Under the pieces are notes generated by a model. The model saw nothing but the letters and a program-made list of their open reading frames with translations. It searched no databases and was not told the origin of the DNA. 64,000 nt of DNA, from the NCBI RefSeq assembly GCF_028335745.1, contig NZ_CP116477.1, positions 1,426,001 through 1,490,000 on the forward strand, written 5' to 3'. Origin of the DNA: Pectobacterium sp. A5351 (lineage in GTDB: Bacteria; Pseudomonadota; Gammaproteobacteria; Enterobacterales; Enterobacteriaceae). Positions 43,614 to 52,282 of this stretch are shown piece by piece; positions within the stretch are counted from its first letter, which is position 1, and each line of letters begins with the position of its first letter. The translations under genes were made by a program, and so were the position numbers.

Positions 43614-45293
43614 ATGGAATATGATTACATCATTATCGGCGCGGGTTCCGCTGGCAATGTGCTGGCAACGCGTTTAACAGAAGAAAGCGACGTCAGCGTG
43701 CTGCTGCTTGAAGCCGGTGGCCCGGACTATCGGTTGGATTTTCGCACGCAAATGCCTGCCGCATTAGCGTTCCCACTGCAAGGGAAGCGTTATAACTGGG
43801 CTTATGAGACTGACCCTGAGCCTCACATGAATAATCGCCGTATGGAATGTGGCCGTGGTAAAGGGCTGGGTGGCTCATCACTGATTAACGGCATGTGCTA
43901 CATCCGTGGCAATGCGATGGATTTTGATAACTGGGCGACGATGCCCGGTCTGGAAGACTGGAGTTACCTTGACTGTCTGCCGTATTTCCGCAAAGCGGAA
44001 ACGCGGGATGTGGGATCGAATGACTATCATGGCGCGACGGGCCCTGTGTCGGTGACCACGCCGAAGATGGGAAACAACGAACTGTTTCACGCTATGATTG
44101 ACGCGGGTGTACAGGCGGGTTATCCACGTACGGACGATCTTAATGGCTATCAGCAGGAAGGGTTTGGGCCGATGGACAGGACCGTTACGCCGAAGGGGCG
44201 CCGCGCCAGTACCGCCCGAGGCTATCTGGATCAGGCGAAAGGTCGTAAAAATCTGACCATCGTGACGCATGCCTTAACCGACAGGATTCTCTTTGACGGA
44301 AAACGTGCCGTCGGTGTCGCTTACTTTAAAGGCGAAAATGCGCAGACGGCGAAGGCACGTCGCGAAGTGCTGCTATGTGCGGGAGCGATCGCCTCGCCGC
44401 AGATCCTGCAACGTTCCGGCGTGGGGCCGAAAGATCTGCTTCAGCGTCTCGATATTCCCGTCGTGCACGAGTTGCCAGGCGTCGGTGAAAATTTACAGGA
44501 TCACCTGGAAATGTATTTGCAATACGCTTGCAAAGAGCCGGTATCGCTGTACCCCGCGCTGCAATGGTTTAATCAGCCGAAAATCGGGGCGGAATGGCTG
44601 TTCAACGGCACAGGCATTGGTGCCAGCAACCAGTTTGAAGCGGGGGGCTTTATTCGCAGCAGCGATGAGTTTGCCTGGCCGAACATTCAATACCATTTTC
44701 TCCCTGTTGCGATTAACTACAACGGCAGTAACGCGGTAAAAGAGCACGGGTTTCAGGCTCATGTCGGCTCCATGCGCTCACTGAGTCGGGGGCGTGTGCA
44801 GGTTCGATCCAAAGATGCCCGTGAGCACCCCAGCATCCTGTTCAACTATATGTCGACTGAGCAGGACTGGCAGGAGTTTCGCGATGCAATTCGCATTACA
44901 CGTGAAATCATGGCACAGCCCGCGCTGGATAAATACCGTGGGCGAGAAATCAGTCCTGGGTTAGAGGTTCAGACCGATGAGGAACTGGACGAGTTTATCC
45001 GCACCCACGCCGAGACGGCATTCCATCCCTCTTGTTCCTGTAAGATGGGGGAGGACGAGATGGCGGTGGTTGATGGGCAAGGCCGGGTCCACGGTATGGA
45101 AGGGTTACGAGTCGTGGATGCCTCCATCATGCCGCAGATTATTACGGGGAATCTGAATGCGACAACCATCATGATTGCCGAGAAGATTGCCGACCGAATC
45201 CGCCGTCGGCAGCCGTTGCCGCGCAGCAAAGCGCGTTACTACGTGTCGGGAAACACGCCGGTCAGAAAAGCGCCGCTGAAACCCGCCTCATAA
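43614..45293 (+). CDS. betA: Choline dehydrogenase
   Basis: The 559-residue GMC-family flavoprotein oxidises choline to betaine aldehyde at the inner membrane. The FAD dinucleotide motif is [19 protein letters not shown] signatures follow ([32 protein letters not shown]), and the C-terminal catalytic region has HPSCSCKMG and the final [15 protein letters not shown] 43614 follows AAGGGGAGAAAG; the upstream frame lies in betB. It is the last gene of betIBA. With BetT and BetB it makes the osmoprotectant glycine betaine. Confidence 0.96.
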   Translation: MEYDYIIIGAGSAGNVLATRLTEESDVSVLLLEAGGPDYRLDFRTQMPAALAFPLQGKRYNWAYETDPEPHMNNRRMECGRGKGLGGSSLINGMCYIRGNAMDFDNWATMPGLEDWSYLDCLPYFRKAETRDVGSNDYHGATGPVSVTTPKMGNNELFHAMIDAGVQAGYPRTDDLNGYQQEGFGPMDRTVTPKGRRASTARGYLDQAKGRKNLTIVTHALTDRILFDGKRAVGVAYFKGENAQTAKARREVLLCAGAIASPQILQRSGVGPKDLLQRLDIPVVHELPGVGENLQDHLEMYLQYACKEPVSLYPALQWFNQPKIGAEWLFNGTGIGASNQFEAGGFIRSSDEFAWPNIQYHFLPVAINYNGSNAVKEHGFQAHVGSMRSLSRGRVQVRSKDAREHPSILFNYMSTEQDWQEFRDAIRITREIMAQPALDKYRGREISPGLEVQTDEELDEFIRTHAETAFHPSCSCKMGEDEMAVVDGQGRVHGMEGLRVVDASIMPQIITGNLNATTIMIAEKIADRIRRRQPLPRSKARYYVSGNTPVRKAPLKPAS

Positions 45294-45439
45294 CGCTCCC
45301 CGCATCGCCAGATGGGCTGCCCAAAAAGGGTGGTCCATACTTTTCATTGTTATACACAATCTGACAAACAAAGGCCTTCCGCACCATTACTATGGGTGAT
45401 AACACCATCAGTGATGTCACTTTTCCTTGAGGAATGAAA

Positions 45440-46093
45440 ATGAATAATTGGCTGCAACAGATTCAGGGCTTATTAAACTCCGGTAGTAAGCAGGGGAATC
45501 ATCATCAAGGGGGCAAAAACGGCAATTTGGGCGACATGCTGAAGCCCGCTGCACTGGGCGGTTTGGCTGGCGTCTTGCTGTCGAATAAGTCCACGCGGAA
45601 GATCATTGGCTCATTGGGTAAAAATGCGTTGATCATTGGCGGCAGCGCCGCGGCGGGCGTGGTGTTGTGGAACCAGTACAAGAAACGCGTTCGCGACACG
45701 CATCAGGACGATCCGCAGTTTGGTAGCCAGTCCTCAGCCGACACTATTCGCGCCCGTCGTCTGATTCAGGCTCTGGTTTTTGCTGCTAAAAGTGACGGCC
45801 ACATTGATGCTACAGAGAAACAGCGTATTGATGAGAACATTCAGCAACTGCAACTGGGCAGTGAGGCACACCGCTGGGTGCAGGAAGCGATAGAGCAACC
45901 GCTTGACCCGGTTCTGCTGGCTAAAGACGTGAAGAATGAGGAAGAGGCGCTTGAGATCTACTTCCTAAGCTGTGCGGTCATTGACGTCGATCATTTCATG
46001 GAGAAAAGCTATCTGGATGCGTTAGCGACCGAATTGAAGATACCGCAAGATGTACGGCAGTCGATCACCAATGAGCTGAAAAGCCCGTCATGA
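45440..46093 (+). CDS. YebE-like inner-membrane protein (DUF533/TerB-like)
   Basis: The 217-residue protein of the DUF533 family has an N-terminal glycine-rich hydrophobic stretch (ALGGLAGVLLSNKST, LIIGGSAAAGVVLWNQYKKR). A TerB-like helical domain follows (RRLIQALVFAAKSDGHIDAT, IYFLSCAVIDVDHFMEKSYL). It is related to E. coli YebE, an envelope-stress-induced protein of unknown function. ATG 45440 is preferred over ATG 45434, because TTGAGGAA is then at normal distance. It is a single gene. Confidence 0.75.
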   Translation: MNNWLQQIQGLLNSGSKQGNHHQGGKNGNLGDMLKPAALGGLAGVLLSNKSTRKIIGSLGKNALIIGGSAAAGVVLWNQYKKRVRDTHQDDPQFGSQSSADTIRARRLIQALVFAAKSDGHIDATEKQRIDENIQQLQLGSEAHRWVQEAIEQPLDPVLLAKDVKNEEEALEIYFLSCAVIDVDHFMEKSYLDALATELKIPQDVRQSITNELKSPS

Positions 46094-46119
46094 TAGGGCG
46101 AGTGGTTTAAACCACGTCC

Positions 46120-46262
46120 AGTAAGTGATTCGGGTGACTGACAAATCTGCCAGAGGCAGATTTGAACGCTGCTTGCAGCGGCCCCAGCGGGGCGAGGTCC
46201 ACGTAAGTGGACCGAGTAACGTAGCCAACGCACATGCAACTTGAAGTATGACGAGTATAACG
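46120..46262. repeat. Probable dispersed palindromic repeat element
   Basis: A noncoding stretch of nested inverted repeats: AAATCTGCC-AGA-GGCAGATTT (46144-46164), CGCTGCTTGCAGCG and GGTCCACGTAAGTGGACC. It ends in the AACTTGAAGTATGACG type of motif. I believe this kind of unit recurs in Pectobacterium chromosomes, from memory and not verified. It lies between convergent yebE-like and fabA genes. Confidence 0.55.
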
Positions 46263-46300
46263 CGGGCGAAAAATTTTTCGCCCGCAGTGCTATCTGACGC

Positions 46301-46819
46301 TTAGAAAGCGCTGGTGTCTTTGAATAGACCCACTTTCAGTTCGTCAGCGGTATAGATCTGCTGACCGTCAACCAGTACTTCGCCATCAGCAATACCCATC
46401 ACCAAACGGCGATTGATCACACGTTTGAAGTGAATGCGATACGTCACTTTCTTCGCCGTCGGCAGCACTTGTCCGGTGAATTTGACTTCACCCACGCCGA
46501 GAGCACGGCCTTTACCTTCGCCACCTAACCAGCCCAGATAGAAACCAACGAGCTGCCACATGGCATCCAGACCGAGGCAACCAGGCATCACCGGATCACC
46601 GATGAAATGGCAACCGAAGAACCACAGGTCAGGCGTGATATCCAATTCGGCTTCCACATAGCCTTTGCCATATTTACCACCGTCTTCTGTCATCTTAACG
46701 ACGCGGTCCATCATGAGCATGTTAGGGGCGGGTAACTGAGGGCCTTGCGGGCCAAACAGCTCACCACGACTGGAGGCAAGGAGGTCTTCTTTTGTATAGG
46801 ATTCGCGTTTATCTACCAT
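46301..46819 (-). CDS. fabA: 3-hydroxydecanoyl-[ACP] dehydratase/isomerase
   Basis: The 172-residue hot-dog-fold enzyme has the catalytic His in [18 protein letters not shown] (about residue 71) and Asp about 85. It dehydrates 3-hydroxydecanoyl-ACP and isomerises the product to cis-3-decenoyl-ACP, the branch point to unsaturated fatty acids. The length and sequence are those of E. coli FabA. FabR and FadR operators lie upstream. It follows ycbZ on the same strand. Confidence 0.97.
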   Translation of the reverse strand: MVDKRESYTKEDLLASSRGELFGPQGPQLPAPNMLMMDRVVKMTEDGGKYGKGYVEAELDITPDLWFFGCHFIGDPVMPGCLGLDAMWQLVGFYLGWLGGEGKGRALGVGEVKFTGQVLPTAKKVTYRIHFKRVINRRLVMGIADGEVLVDGQQIYTADELKVGLFKDTSAF

Positions 46820-46857
46820 GGTCTCTGTAAGCCTTATTTTAATGAAGCACGCAGGTT

Positions 46858-46875
46858 AGCGTACACCTGTACGCT
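46858..46875 (-). promoter_or_regulatory. FabR operator of fabA
   Basis: AGCGTACACCTGTACGCT is an almost perfect palindrome identical in its arms to the known FabR site of fabA and fabB. FabR represses fabA in response to unsaturated acyl chains. It lies 39 bp upstream of the fabA start codon. Confidence 0.85.
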
Positions 46876-46891
46876 GGGCAAGTCTGTTGCG

Positions 46892-46907
46892 TCTGGTTGA
46901 ACCAGTT
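46892..46907 (-). promoter_or_regulatory. FadR activator site of fabA
   Basis: TCTGGTTGAACCAGTT fits the FadR consensus (ACTGGT-N-ACCAGT type). It lies just upstream of the FabR site, where FadR activates fabA in E. coli. It also abuts the end of ycbZ. Confidence 0.75.
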
Positions 46908-46910
46908 GGT

Positions 46911-48680
46911 TTAACGGAAAAACCAAGGGAAACGTCTGCGTTCCTGCGGTGCAAGTTGTCCAATTCGCTCACGAATCGCGGTTAGCAGGTTTGGCTGCTG
47001 CTCATCGTCATACGCGAAGTTGGTCAATAATGACAACGCTTCTGGCGCAGTTTCTACCGGGAAAAGATGGAATTTCCCTTCGCGTACGGCTTCAACGACA
47101 TCTTCCTGTAAACAGAGATGACGCAGGTTAGCCACAGGTAAAATCACGCCCTGTGTTCCCGTCAATCCGCGACGCTGGCAGACCTCAAAGAAACCCTCGA
47201 TCTTCTCATTTACGCCGCCAATTGGCTGCACGCGACCAAACTGATCGACGGAACCCGTCACGGCGAACTGCTGATTGATTGGTCGCAAGGAGAGGGCGCT
47301 GACTAACGCACACAGCTCTGCCAGAGAGGCACTGTCACCATCAACTTCGCTGTATGATTGCTCGAAAACCATGGAAGCGGAGAAGGGAAGCTGTTGATCA
47401 AGCTCCAGCTCCGTAATCAGGAATGCCTGCATGATCATCATGCCCTTCGCGTGCAAATTGCCAGCAAGCTCGGCTTTGCGCTCGACGTCCGTGAATTCAC
47501 CGTCGCCAGCGTGCACGACGCAGGTGATGCGCGTTGGTTCACCAAAGGCAACCGGATAGCCCGGGAACTCGAGTACGGATAGGCCGTTAACCTGGCCGAC
47601 GACTTCGCCTTCCGTTTCAATCAGGATCTGGCCTAATTCTATTTCATCCTGCATACGCTCACGCAGGTAGCCTTCACGCCATTGGCGCGCGGCAATGGCA
47701 TCAACCAGCGCCTGCTCCGTGATCTGACCATCTCTGGCATACAGCGAAGCATATTTTAGCTGGCTGATTAACCAGCGTGGGCATAATGGCAAATTGCCTT
47801 GATCGCCGCTGTAGCGTACTGCGACGTTGACTAAGGCTGGCCAGGCATCAGCGTCCAGTAGCGGTAGCTGATTTTCGCTGCATAGTGCATTGATGTAGGC
47901 GCACCAGCGAGCCATGTCATCCGTTTCAATCAACTGTAATTGTGCTTCAAACTCGCCGTAAATCGCGTGCTCGCCTAATTCCGGCTCCATGTCATGAATG
48001 TCAGCCAGACTTTCCCGATCGCCGAGAATAATCAGGCGAATCTCAAGCGGCATCGGGGGCACATTAACGGGCAGTGGCTTGCGCTCATCGGGTGATAACC
48101 AATGATAGAGTCTTTCAGACATAATCTGCTTCAGACGCAGCCACATTAAAGGTTGAGCCAACAGCGCTCTGGCCGACAGGATCAGCGTCCCGCCATTAAC
48201 CTGATGAATCAGACCAGGGTGCAGCGTGATTTCATCGTGAAAACTGCGTACACAGCCGAAGAGCTGTTCAGGTTCTATCCATTCCTGATAGCCACAGAAC
48301 TGCTGTGCGGCAAAATTATCCGCAGGCTGTGTGGCTGGCTCGACCCGGATATGACGCCCCTCGATGGTATATTTACTGCCATGTATCGCCTCGGAGTCTG
48401 GCCTGATTGCGCTTAGCGCACGGGCGATCAATGCCATATATTCATCGTTCTCCTGCGCTTTTAACAACATAAAGCGGGAAGGCGATCGAGGGTGGCAAAA
48501 GAGCGTCAGACTGTCTGCCAGACGCGACTGAATAGCGGAGAATTCAGCAGGAGCAAGCTGAGCTGCCTGAGTGAATAGCGTTTGATAAGGCGTATTATTG
48601 GGCAGTAAATGCTGCCATGAGAGTCGGTTACTGGTCAAAGTATCAATGTAATCGTCTAATGGAAAAGCGTGATTATACAA
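46911..48680 (-). CDS. ycbZ: Lon-related ATP-independent-like protease YcbZ
   Basis: The 589-residue Lon-related protein has a divergent N-terminal part without intact Walker motifs and a C-terminal Lon protease domain. The catalytic Ser lies in EVDGDSASLAELCALVSALS (about residue 450) and the Lys in GGVNEKIEGFFEVCQRRGL (about 491), with QFAVTGSVDQFGRVQPIGGV between. It is the enterobacterial neighbour of fabA and matP. The physiological substrate is unknown. Its length agrees with E. coli YcbZ (586). Confidence 0.9.
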   Translation of the reverse strand: MYNHAFPLDDYIDTLTSNRLSWQHLLPNNTPYQTLFTQAAQLAPAEFSAIQSRLADSLTLFCHPRSPSRFMLLKAQENDEYMALIARALSAIRPDSEAIHGSKYTIEGRHIRVEPATQPADNFAAQQFCGYQEWIEPEQLFGCVRSFHDEITLHPGLIHQVNGGTLILSARALLAQPLMWLRLKQIMSERLYHWLSPDERKPLPVNVPPMPLEIRLIILGDRESLADIHDMEPELGEHAIYGEFEAQLQLIETDDMARWCAYINALCSENQLPLLDADAWPALVNVAVRYSGDQGNLPLCPRWLISQLKYASLYARDGQITEQALVDAIAARQWREGYLRERMQDEIELGQILIETEGEVVGQVNGLSVLEFPGYPVAFGEPTRITCVVHAGDGEFTDVERKAELAGNLHAKGMMIMQAFLITELELDQQLPFSASMVFEQSYSEVDGDSASLAELCALVSALSLRPINQQFAVTGSVDQFGRVQPIGGVNEKIEGFFEVCQRRGLTGTQGVILPVANLRHLCLQEDVVEAVREGKFHLFPVETAPEALSLLTNFAYDDEQQPNLLTAIRERIGQLAPQERRRFPWFFR

Positions 48681-48858
48681 GAATAATGTCGAGTGCGCAT
48701 AAGGAGAGTCATCTCCCCGTCATCTTTAACATATTGAACCCCGAGCCGCGCTTGGCTGATTGTCTTAAAAGTTTGTCAAAAAACCGCCTGAAAGCGGTCA
48801 AAATCGGGGAAAACTGTTATGCTGAAAGTAACGTTACGCGGTCACTGAAGAATTTAAT

Positions 48859-49317
48859 ATGAAATATCAACAACTAGAAAATCTTGAGTGCGGATGGAAA
48901 TGGAAATACCTGGTGAAAAAACACCGGGAGGGAGAGGAGATCACGCGCTTTCTGGAGCAAAGTGCTGCGGACGAGGCGGTACAGGCATTGCTTAAAATGG
49001 AAAACCAGCCGGTGAAAGTGCTGGAGTGGATTGCGCAATGTATGAATCCCACCTTAGAAAATCGGATGAAGCAGACGATCCGAGCACGGCGTAAACGTCA
49101 TTTCAATGCAGAACACCAACATACGCGCAAGAAATCGATCGATCTGGAATATTTGGTCTGGCAGCGTCTTGCAGCTCTGGCTCAAAGACGCGGAGTGACC
49201 TTGTCAGAAACAATTGTCCAGTTAATTGAAGATGCTGAGCATAAAGAGAAATACGCCAGCCAGATGTCGTTGCTCAAGCAGGATCTTAAAGCCATTCTGA
49301 ATAATGACGAGATGTGA
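48859..49317 (+). CDS. matP: Macrodomain Ter protein MatP
   Basis: The 152-residue DNA-binding protein organises the terminus macrodomain by binding matS sites. The N-terminal helical region ([20 protein letters not shown]) is followed by a four-helix DNA-binding part ([20 protein letters not shown]). A ribbon-helix-helix C-terminus has [21 protein letters not shown]. coli MatP has 150 residues. It is divergent from ycbZ, in the enterobacterial order ycbZ-matP-ompA. Confidence 0.93.
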   Translation: MKYQQLENLECGWKWKYLVKKHREGEEITRFLEQSAADEAVQALLKMENQPVKVLEWIAQCMNPTLENRMKQTIRARRKRHFNAEHQHTRKKSIDLEYLVWQRLAALAQRRGVTLSETIVQLIEDAEHKEKYASQMSLLKQDLKAILNNDEM

Positions 49318-49426
49318 TCGGGTTTGTCATTTATCTTGCCGATAAACAGGCATAAAAAACGCAGGGAGTGTTTTTCAACGTTGTACAGCAACAGCGCGTA
49401 GAGTGATGGGCGAGGATGTCGGTCAT

Positions 49427-49456
49427 AAAAAAACCTCGCCGGAGCGAGGTTTTTTT
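49427..49456. terminator. Bidirectional ompA/matP terminator
   Basis: AAAAAAACCTCGC-CGGA-GCGAGGTTTTTTT is a strong hairpin with T-runs on both strands, between convergent matP and ompA. Confidence 0.92.
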
Positions 49457-49466
49457 CGTTAATAAC

Positions 49467-50552
49467 TTAAGCCTGAGGCTGAGTTACAACGTCTTTGATG
49501 CCTTTAACTTCGATCTCTACGCGACGATCTGGTGCCAGGCAGTCGATCAACGCAGCACGAGGTTTCACGTTGTCACAGGTTGAACCGGTAACTGGTTGAG
49601 ATTTGCCTTGGCCACGAGCAGAGATTTTGTTCGCAGGGATACCTTTAGAAACCAGGTAATCAACGACGCTCTGTGCGCGTTTTTCAGACAGAGCCTGATT
49701 GTATTGCTCTGAACCTAAACGGTCAGTGAAGCCCAGAACAACAACAGAACCGTCTTTCGGATCCAGAGAGCTCAACTGAGTGTACAGTTGATCCAGTGAC
49801 TGCTGGCCTTCTGCTTTCAGCGTTGCTTTGTTGAAGTTGAACAGGACGTCAGACTTGAGTGTAAAACGCTTGGTTTCAACAACTGGAGCAGGAGCTGGCG
49901 TCGGAGCCGGAGCAACAACTGGTGCTACGCGGTCATCCTGGCCGAAACGGTAAGATACACCAACGCTCATCAGCAGGTTGTCTGGACGGGCACCAACGGT
50001 ACCAGCATCACCAATATTGCTTACCCATTGGTAATCAACGCGGGTAGCCCAGTTTTTGTCGATAGCGTATTCAACACCGATTGCAGCCAGCGGAGAAACA
50101 CCTGTGTCGTCGTTGTTAAGATGAGTACCGCTTCTGTCAGCGTGGCTGTCAGTCCGCCATACCAAACCGCCCAGACGAGTGTAAACGTCCAGATCAGGCG
50201 CAACTGGGTAGCTCAGTTTAGTAGCCAGTTGGATGCCTTGTGCCTTGAAGCTAGCGCTGTCTGCTACGTTAGAAGTAGAACCTGCATATTTCATGCGACC
50301 CAGCCAGTCGTAGCCCAGTTCAAAGCCCAAGTACGGGTTAGCTTGATAGCCAACAAATGCACCAGCACCTAACTTGCTTTTGATTGGGTTGTTGTTGACA
50401 CCAGTGTAACCATTTCCGTAGAAACCGGTATCGTGGAATTGAGACACACCCAGTTTACCACCGGTGTACCAGGTATTGTCTTTAGGAGCTGCTTGCGCGA
50501 CGGTCGCGAAGCTAGCCAGTGCCACTGCAACTGCGATAGCTGTTTTTTTCAT
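49467..50552 (-). CDS. ompA: Outer-membrane protein A
   Basis: The protein has 361 residues from ATG 50552. A signal peptide [20 protein letters not shown] precedes an eight-stranded barrel (to about 195), a proline-alanine hinge ([12 protein letters not shown]) and a C-terminal OmpA peptidoglycan-binding domain. That domain has the NX2LSX2RAX2VXXXL pattern ([16 protein letters not shown]). It anchors the outer membrane to the cell wall. The codon choice is that of a highly expressed gene. The long untranslated leader is as in enterobacteria. Confidence 0.97.
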   Translation of the reverse strand: MKKTAIAVAVALASFATVAQAAPKDNTWYTGGKLGVSQFHDTGFYGNGYTGVNNNPIKSKLGAGAFVGYQANPYLGFELGYDWLGRMKYAGSTSNVADSASFKAQGIQLATKLSYPVAPDLDVYTRLGGLVWRTDSHADRSGTHLNNDDTGVSPLAAIGVEYAIDKNWATRVDYQWVSNIGDAGTVGARPDNLLMSVGVSYRFGQDDRVAPVVAPAPTPAPAPVVETKRFTLKSDVLFNFNKATLKAEGQQSLDQLYTQLSSLDPKDGSVVVLGFTDRLGSEQYNQALSEKRAQSVVDYLVSKGIPANKISARGQGKSQPVTGSTCDNVKPRAALIDCLAPDRRVEIEVKGIKDVVTQPQA

Positions 50553-50915
50553 TTTACGCCTCATTATCATCCAAATCGGTAATTAACCTGGAGGGCTAAT
50601 AAACCTTTGGTTAAAATCCTTTGGTTGGATACTTTGCTCTTATTTATGACTTACTGCCAGTCAACTGACGTTATAAAAGAGCAACTCCAGCGAGCTAAAG
50701 TCTACAACGTGATGAGAAAGTTACAAGTATGATGTGATTTGCGTCATAAGAAAATCGCACGATTCATACATACTTGCTAACAAATAGTAGATGCTTTTGA
50801 CAGATCTTACGCCATTTAGCTGTATTAAATATACCCAAAAAGGCCCACAGAATACCGCTCTGCGGCGATCTGTATAGCACATAACCAGATAGGGCTGAGA
50901 AAATTCTTAATTTAC
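50553..50915 (-). promoter_or_regulatory. ompA promoter and leader, sulA downstream region
   Basis: About 360 bp without a gene. It should contain the ompA promoter, the long leader that stabilises ompA mRNA in enterobacteria, and the end of the sulA transcript. GAGG lies just before the ompA ATG. I do not identify individual sites with certainty. Confidence 0.5.
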
Positions 50916-51422
50916 TTAATGATACAATGTCGAATGAATTTTAAGGCTGGGAAATAGTCTATAGGCGTCACCGCCAGTACTTTCTGGCCGCATAATAAAG
51001 CCGTACGTATTTCCTGCCTGTGCGGCGCGGCGTAGCCGGACTTTCTCTTCTTCCGTTAATTCGTGTGGTAGCCAGCATAACACCGCGCTGTAATTTCCTG
51101 TCAGCAAGGCTCTTTCCATTGCATCCACTGCAAACAGCGGATTGATGTGGTGAAGTTGCACCATTTTATCCAGCGGCAAGCCAGATTGCTGTACCCAGGG
51201 ACGGCTCAATTTTTGTTGAGGAGAAAGCCACAACAGCCAACGTGATTGCGTACCTAGCTGCTGTAAGAGCGGCAATAGCAGGTGTGTGACTATGGGCTGA
51301 TCGGCGTTGTACACGATTTCGCTGATAATTCCGCCGGTGCTGATCGAGGTTTCCGCAGCATGCTGATTTGCAGAAAACGATGACGACTGAATGTTGTGAG
51401 AGCTGATTGATTGCGTACGCAT
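50916..51422 (-). CDS. sulA: SOS cell-division inhibitor SulA
   Basis: The 168-residue FtsZ inhibitor has the family core GIISEIVYNADQPIVTHLLL, LLPLLQQLGTQSRWLLWLSP and AVDAMERALLTGNYSAVLCW. It blocks FtsZ polymerisation after DNA damage and is removed by Lon. A consensus LexA box is just upstream. It lies between ompA and the divergent sxy, as in E. coli. Confidence 0.95.
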   Translation of the reverse strand: MRTQSISSHNIQSSSFSANQHAAETSISTGGIISEIVYNADQPIVTHLLLPLLQQLGTQSRWLLWLSPQQKLSRPWVQQSGLPLDKMVQLHHINPLFAVDAMERALLTGNYSAVLCWLPHELTEEEKVRLRRAAQAGNTYGFIMRPESTGGDAYRLFPSLKIHSTLYH

Positions 51423-51445
51423 AATGAGTTCTACCCATAGTGTTA

Positions 51446-51461
51446 CTGTATGGGTATACAG
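51446..51461 (-). promoter_or_regulatory. LexA box of sulA
   Basis: CTGTATGGGTATACAG is a perfect CTGT-N8-ACAG SOS box, with TA on both flanks. It lies 24 bp upstream of the sulA start. Confidence 0.95.
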
Positions 51462-51645
51462 TATCCGCTGTGTGCGTGAAAATCAACCTGATTTTTTGAA
51501 AGCGCTTCGCATATTCCTTATGCAAGAGACAGTAAACACATTTACTGTTTGAAGCCGCATCGGGGCTGTGTTTAATTATTTGCTCCTGCTACAGATATTT
51601 TTAATTGTTCAGGAAGAAATCATTTTAATACTAAGGATTATGGCA

Positions 51646-52266
51646 ATGAAGCAATTATGCAGAAAAAGGATTTTGCAATCTCAGCATTCTTTTTCATCTT
51701 TGGGGGAGATCACCTCACGTTCCCAATTTGGTGGCTACAGCATCGCAGCAAATAAAACGATTTTTGGGCTGGTGTCAGAAGGGGAGCTTTATCTTCGCGC
51801 CAGTAAGAAGGATGAAAAATATTTTCAGCAGCGTGATATGCCTAATCTGATTTATACCAAGCGCGGTATGCCAGTTCCGTTGAATTATTTTCTTGTTGAT
51901 GAAGCATTATGGCAAGAACCTGTGCAGCTCCTGTATTTTGCCCGTTTGGCGTTGGTTGGCGCGCAGTATGATAAAGCTGTCAGAAACACCAACGGACGGC
52001 TAAAAGATCTCCCGAATCTTAACCACGATATTGAACGCCTGTTGTGGAAAGCAGGAATAAGAAATGTCGATGAATTACAGCATTATGGCGCGAAAAACAG
52101 CTATCTTGAGTTGCGGAAGGTCCGCACTAATCTGAGTGTCAACGTGCTATTGGCGCTTGCTGGTGCCATTTGTGGCACGCATCAGGCGGCGCTTCCTCGA
52201 GGTATCCGCAACGAACTGTTGGAATGGTATAAAAATAATGCTGTCTCCAAAGGATCCAAGCACTAA
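51646..52266 (+). CDS. sxy: Sxy/TfoX-family competence regulator
   Basis: The protein has 206 residues from ATG 51646, with AAGGA nine bases upstream; ATG 51640 is a weaker alternative. The TfoX N-terminal domain (SQFGGYSIAANKTIFGLVSE) and C-terminal domain (DIERLLWKAGIRNVDELQHY) are recognisable and align with E. coli Sxy. Sxy works with CRP to activate competence and some stress genes at CRP-S sites. It is divergent from sulA. Confidence 0.9.
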   Translation: MKQLCRKRILQSQHSFSSLGEITSRSQFGGYSIAANKTIFGLVSEGELYLRASKKDEKYFQQRDMPNLIYTKRGMPVPLNYFLVDEALWQEPVQLLYFARLALVGAQYDKAVRNTNGRLKDLPNLNHDIERLLWKAGIRNVDELQHYGAKNSYLELRKVRTNLSVNVLLALAGAICGTHQAALPRGIRNELLEWYKNNAVSKGSKH

Positions 52267-52282
52267 GAAATTCGCCTTATTC

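Noticed and set aside
48617..48862. 81-codon open frame between ycbZ and matP.
   Set aside because: It overlaps the ycbZ start on the other strand and the matP promoter; no coding signal.
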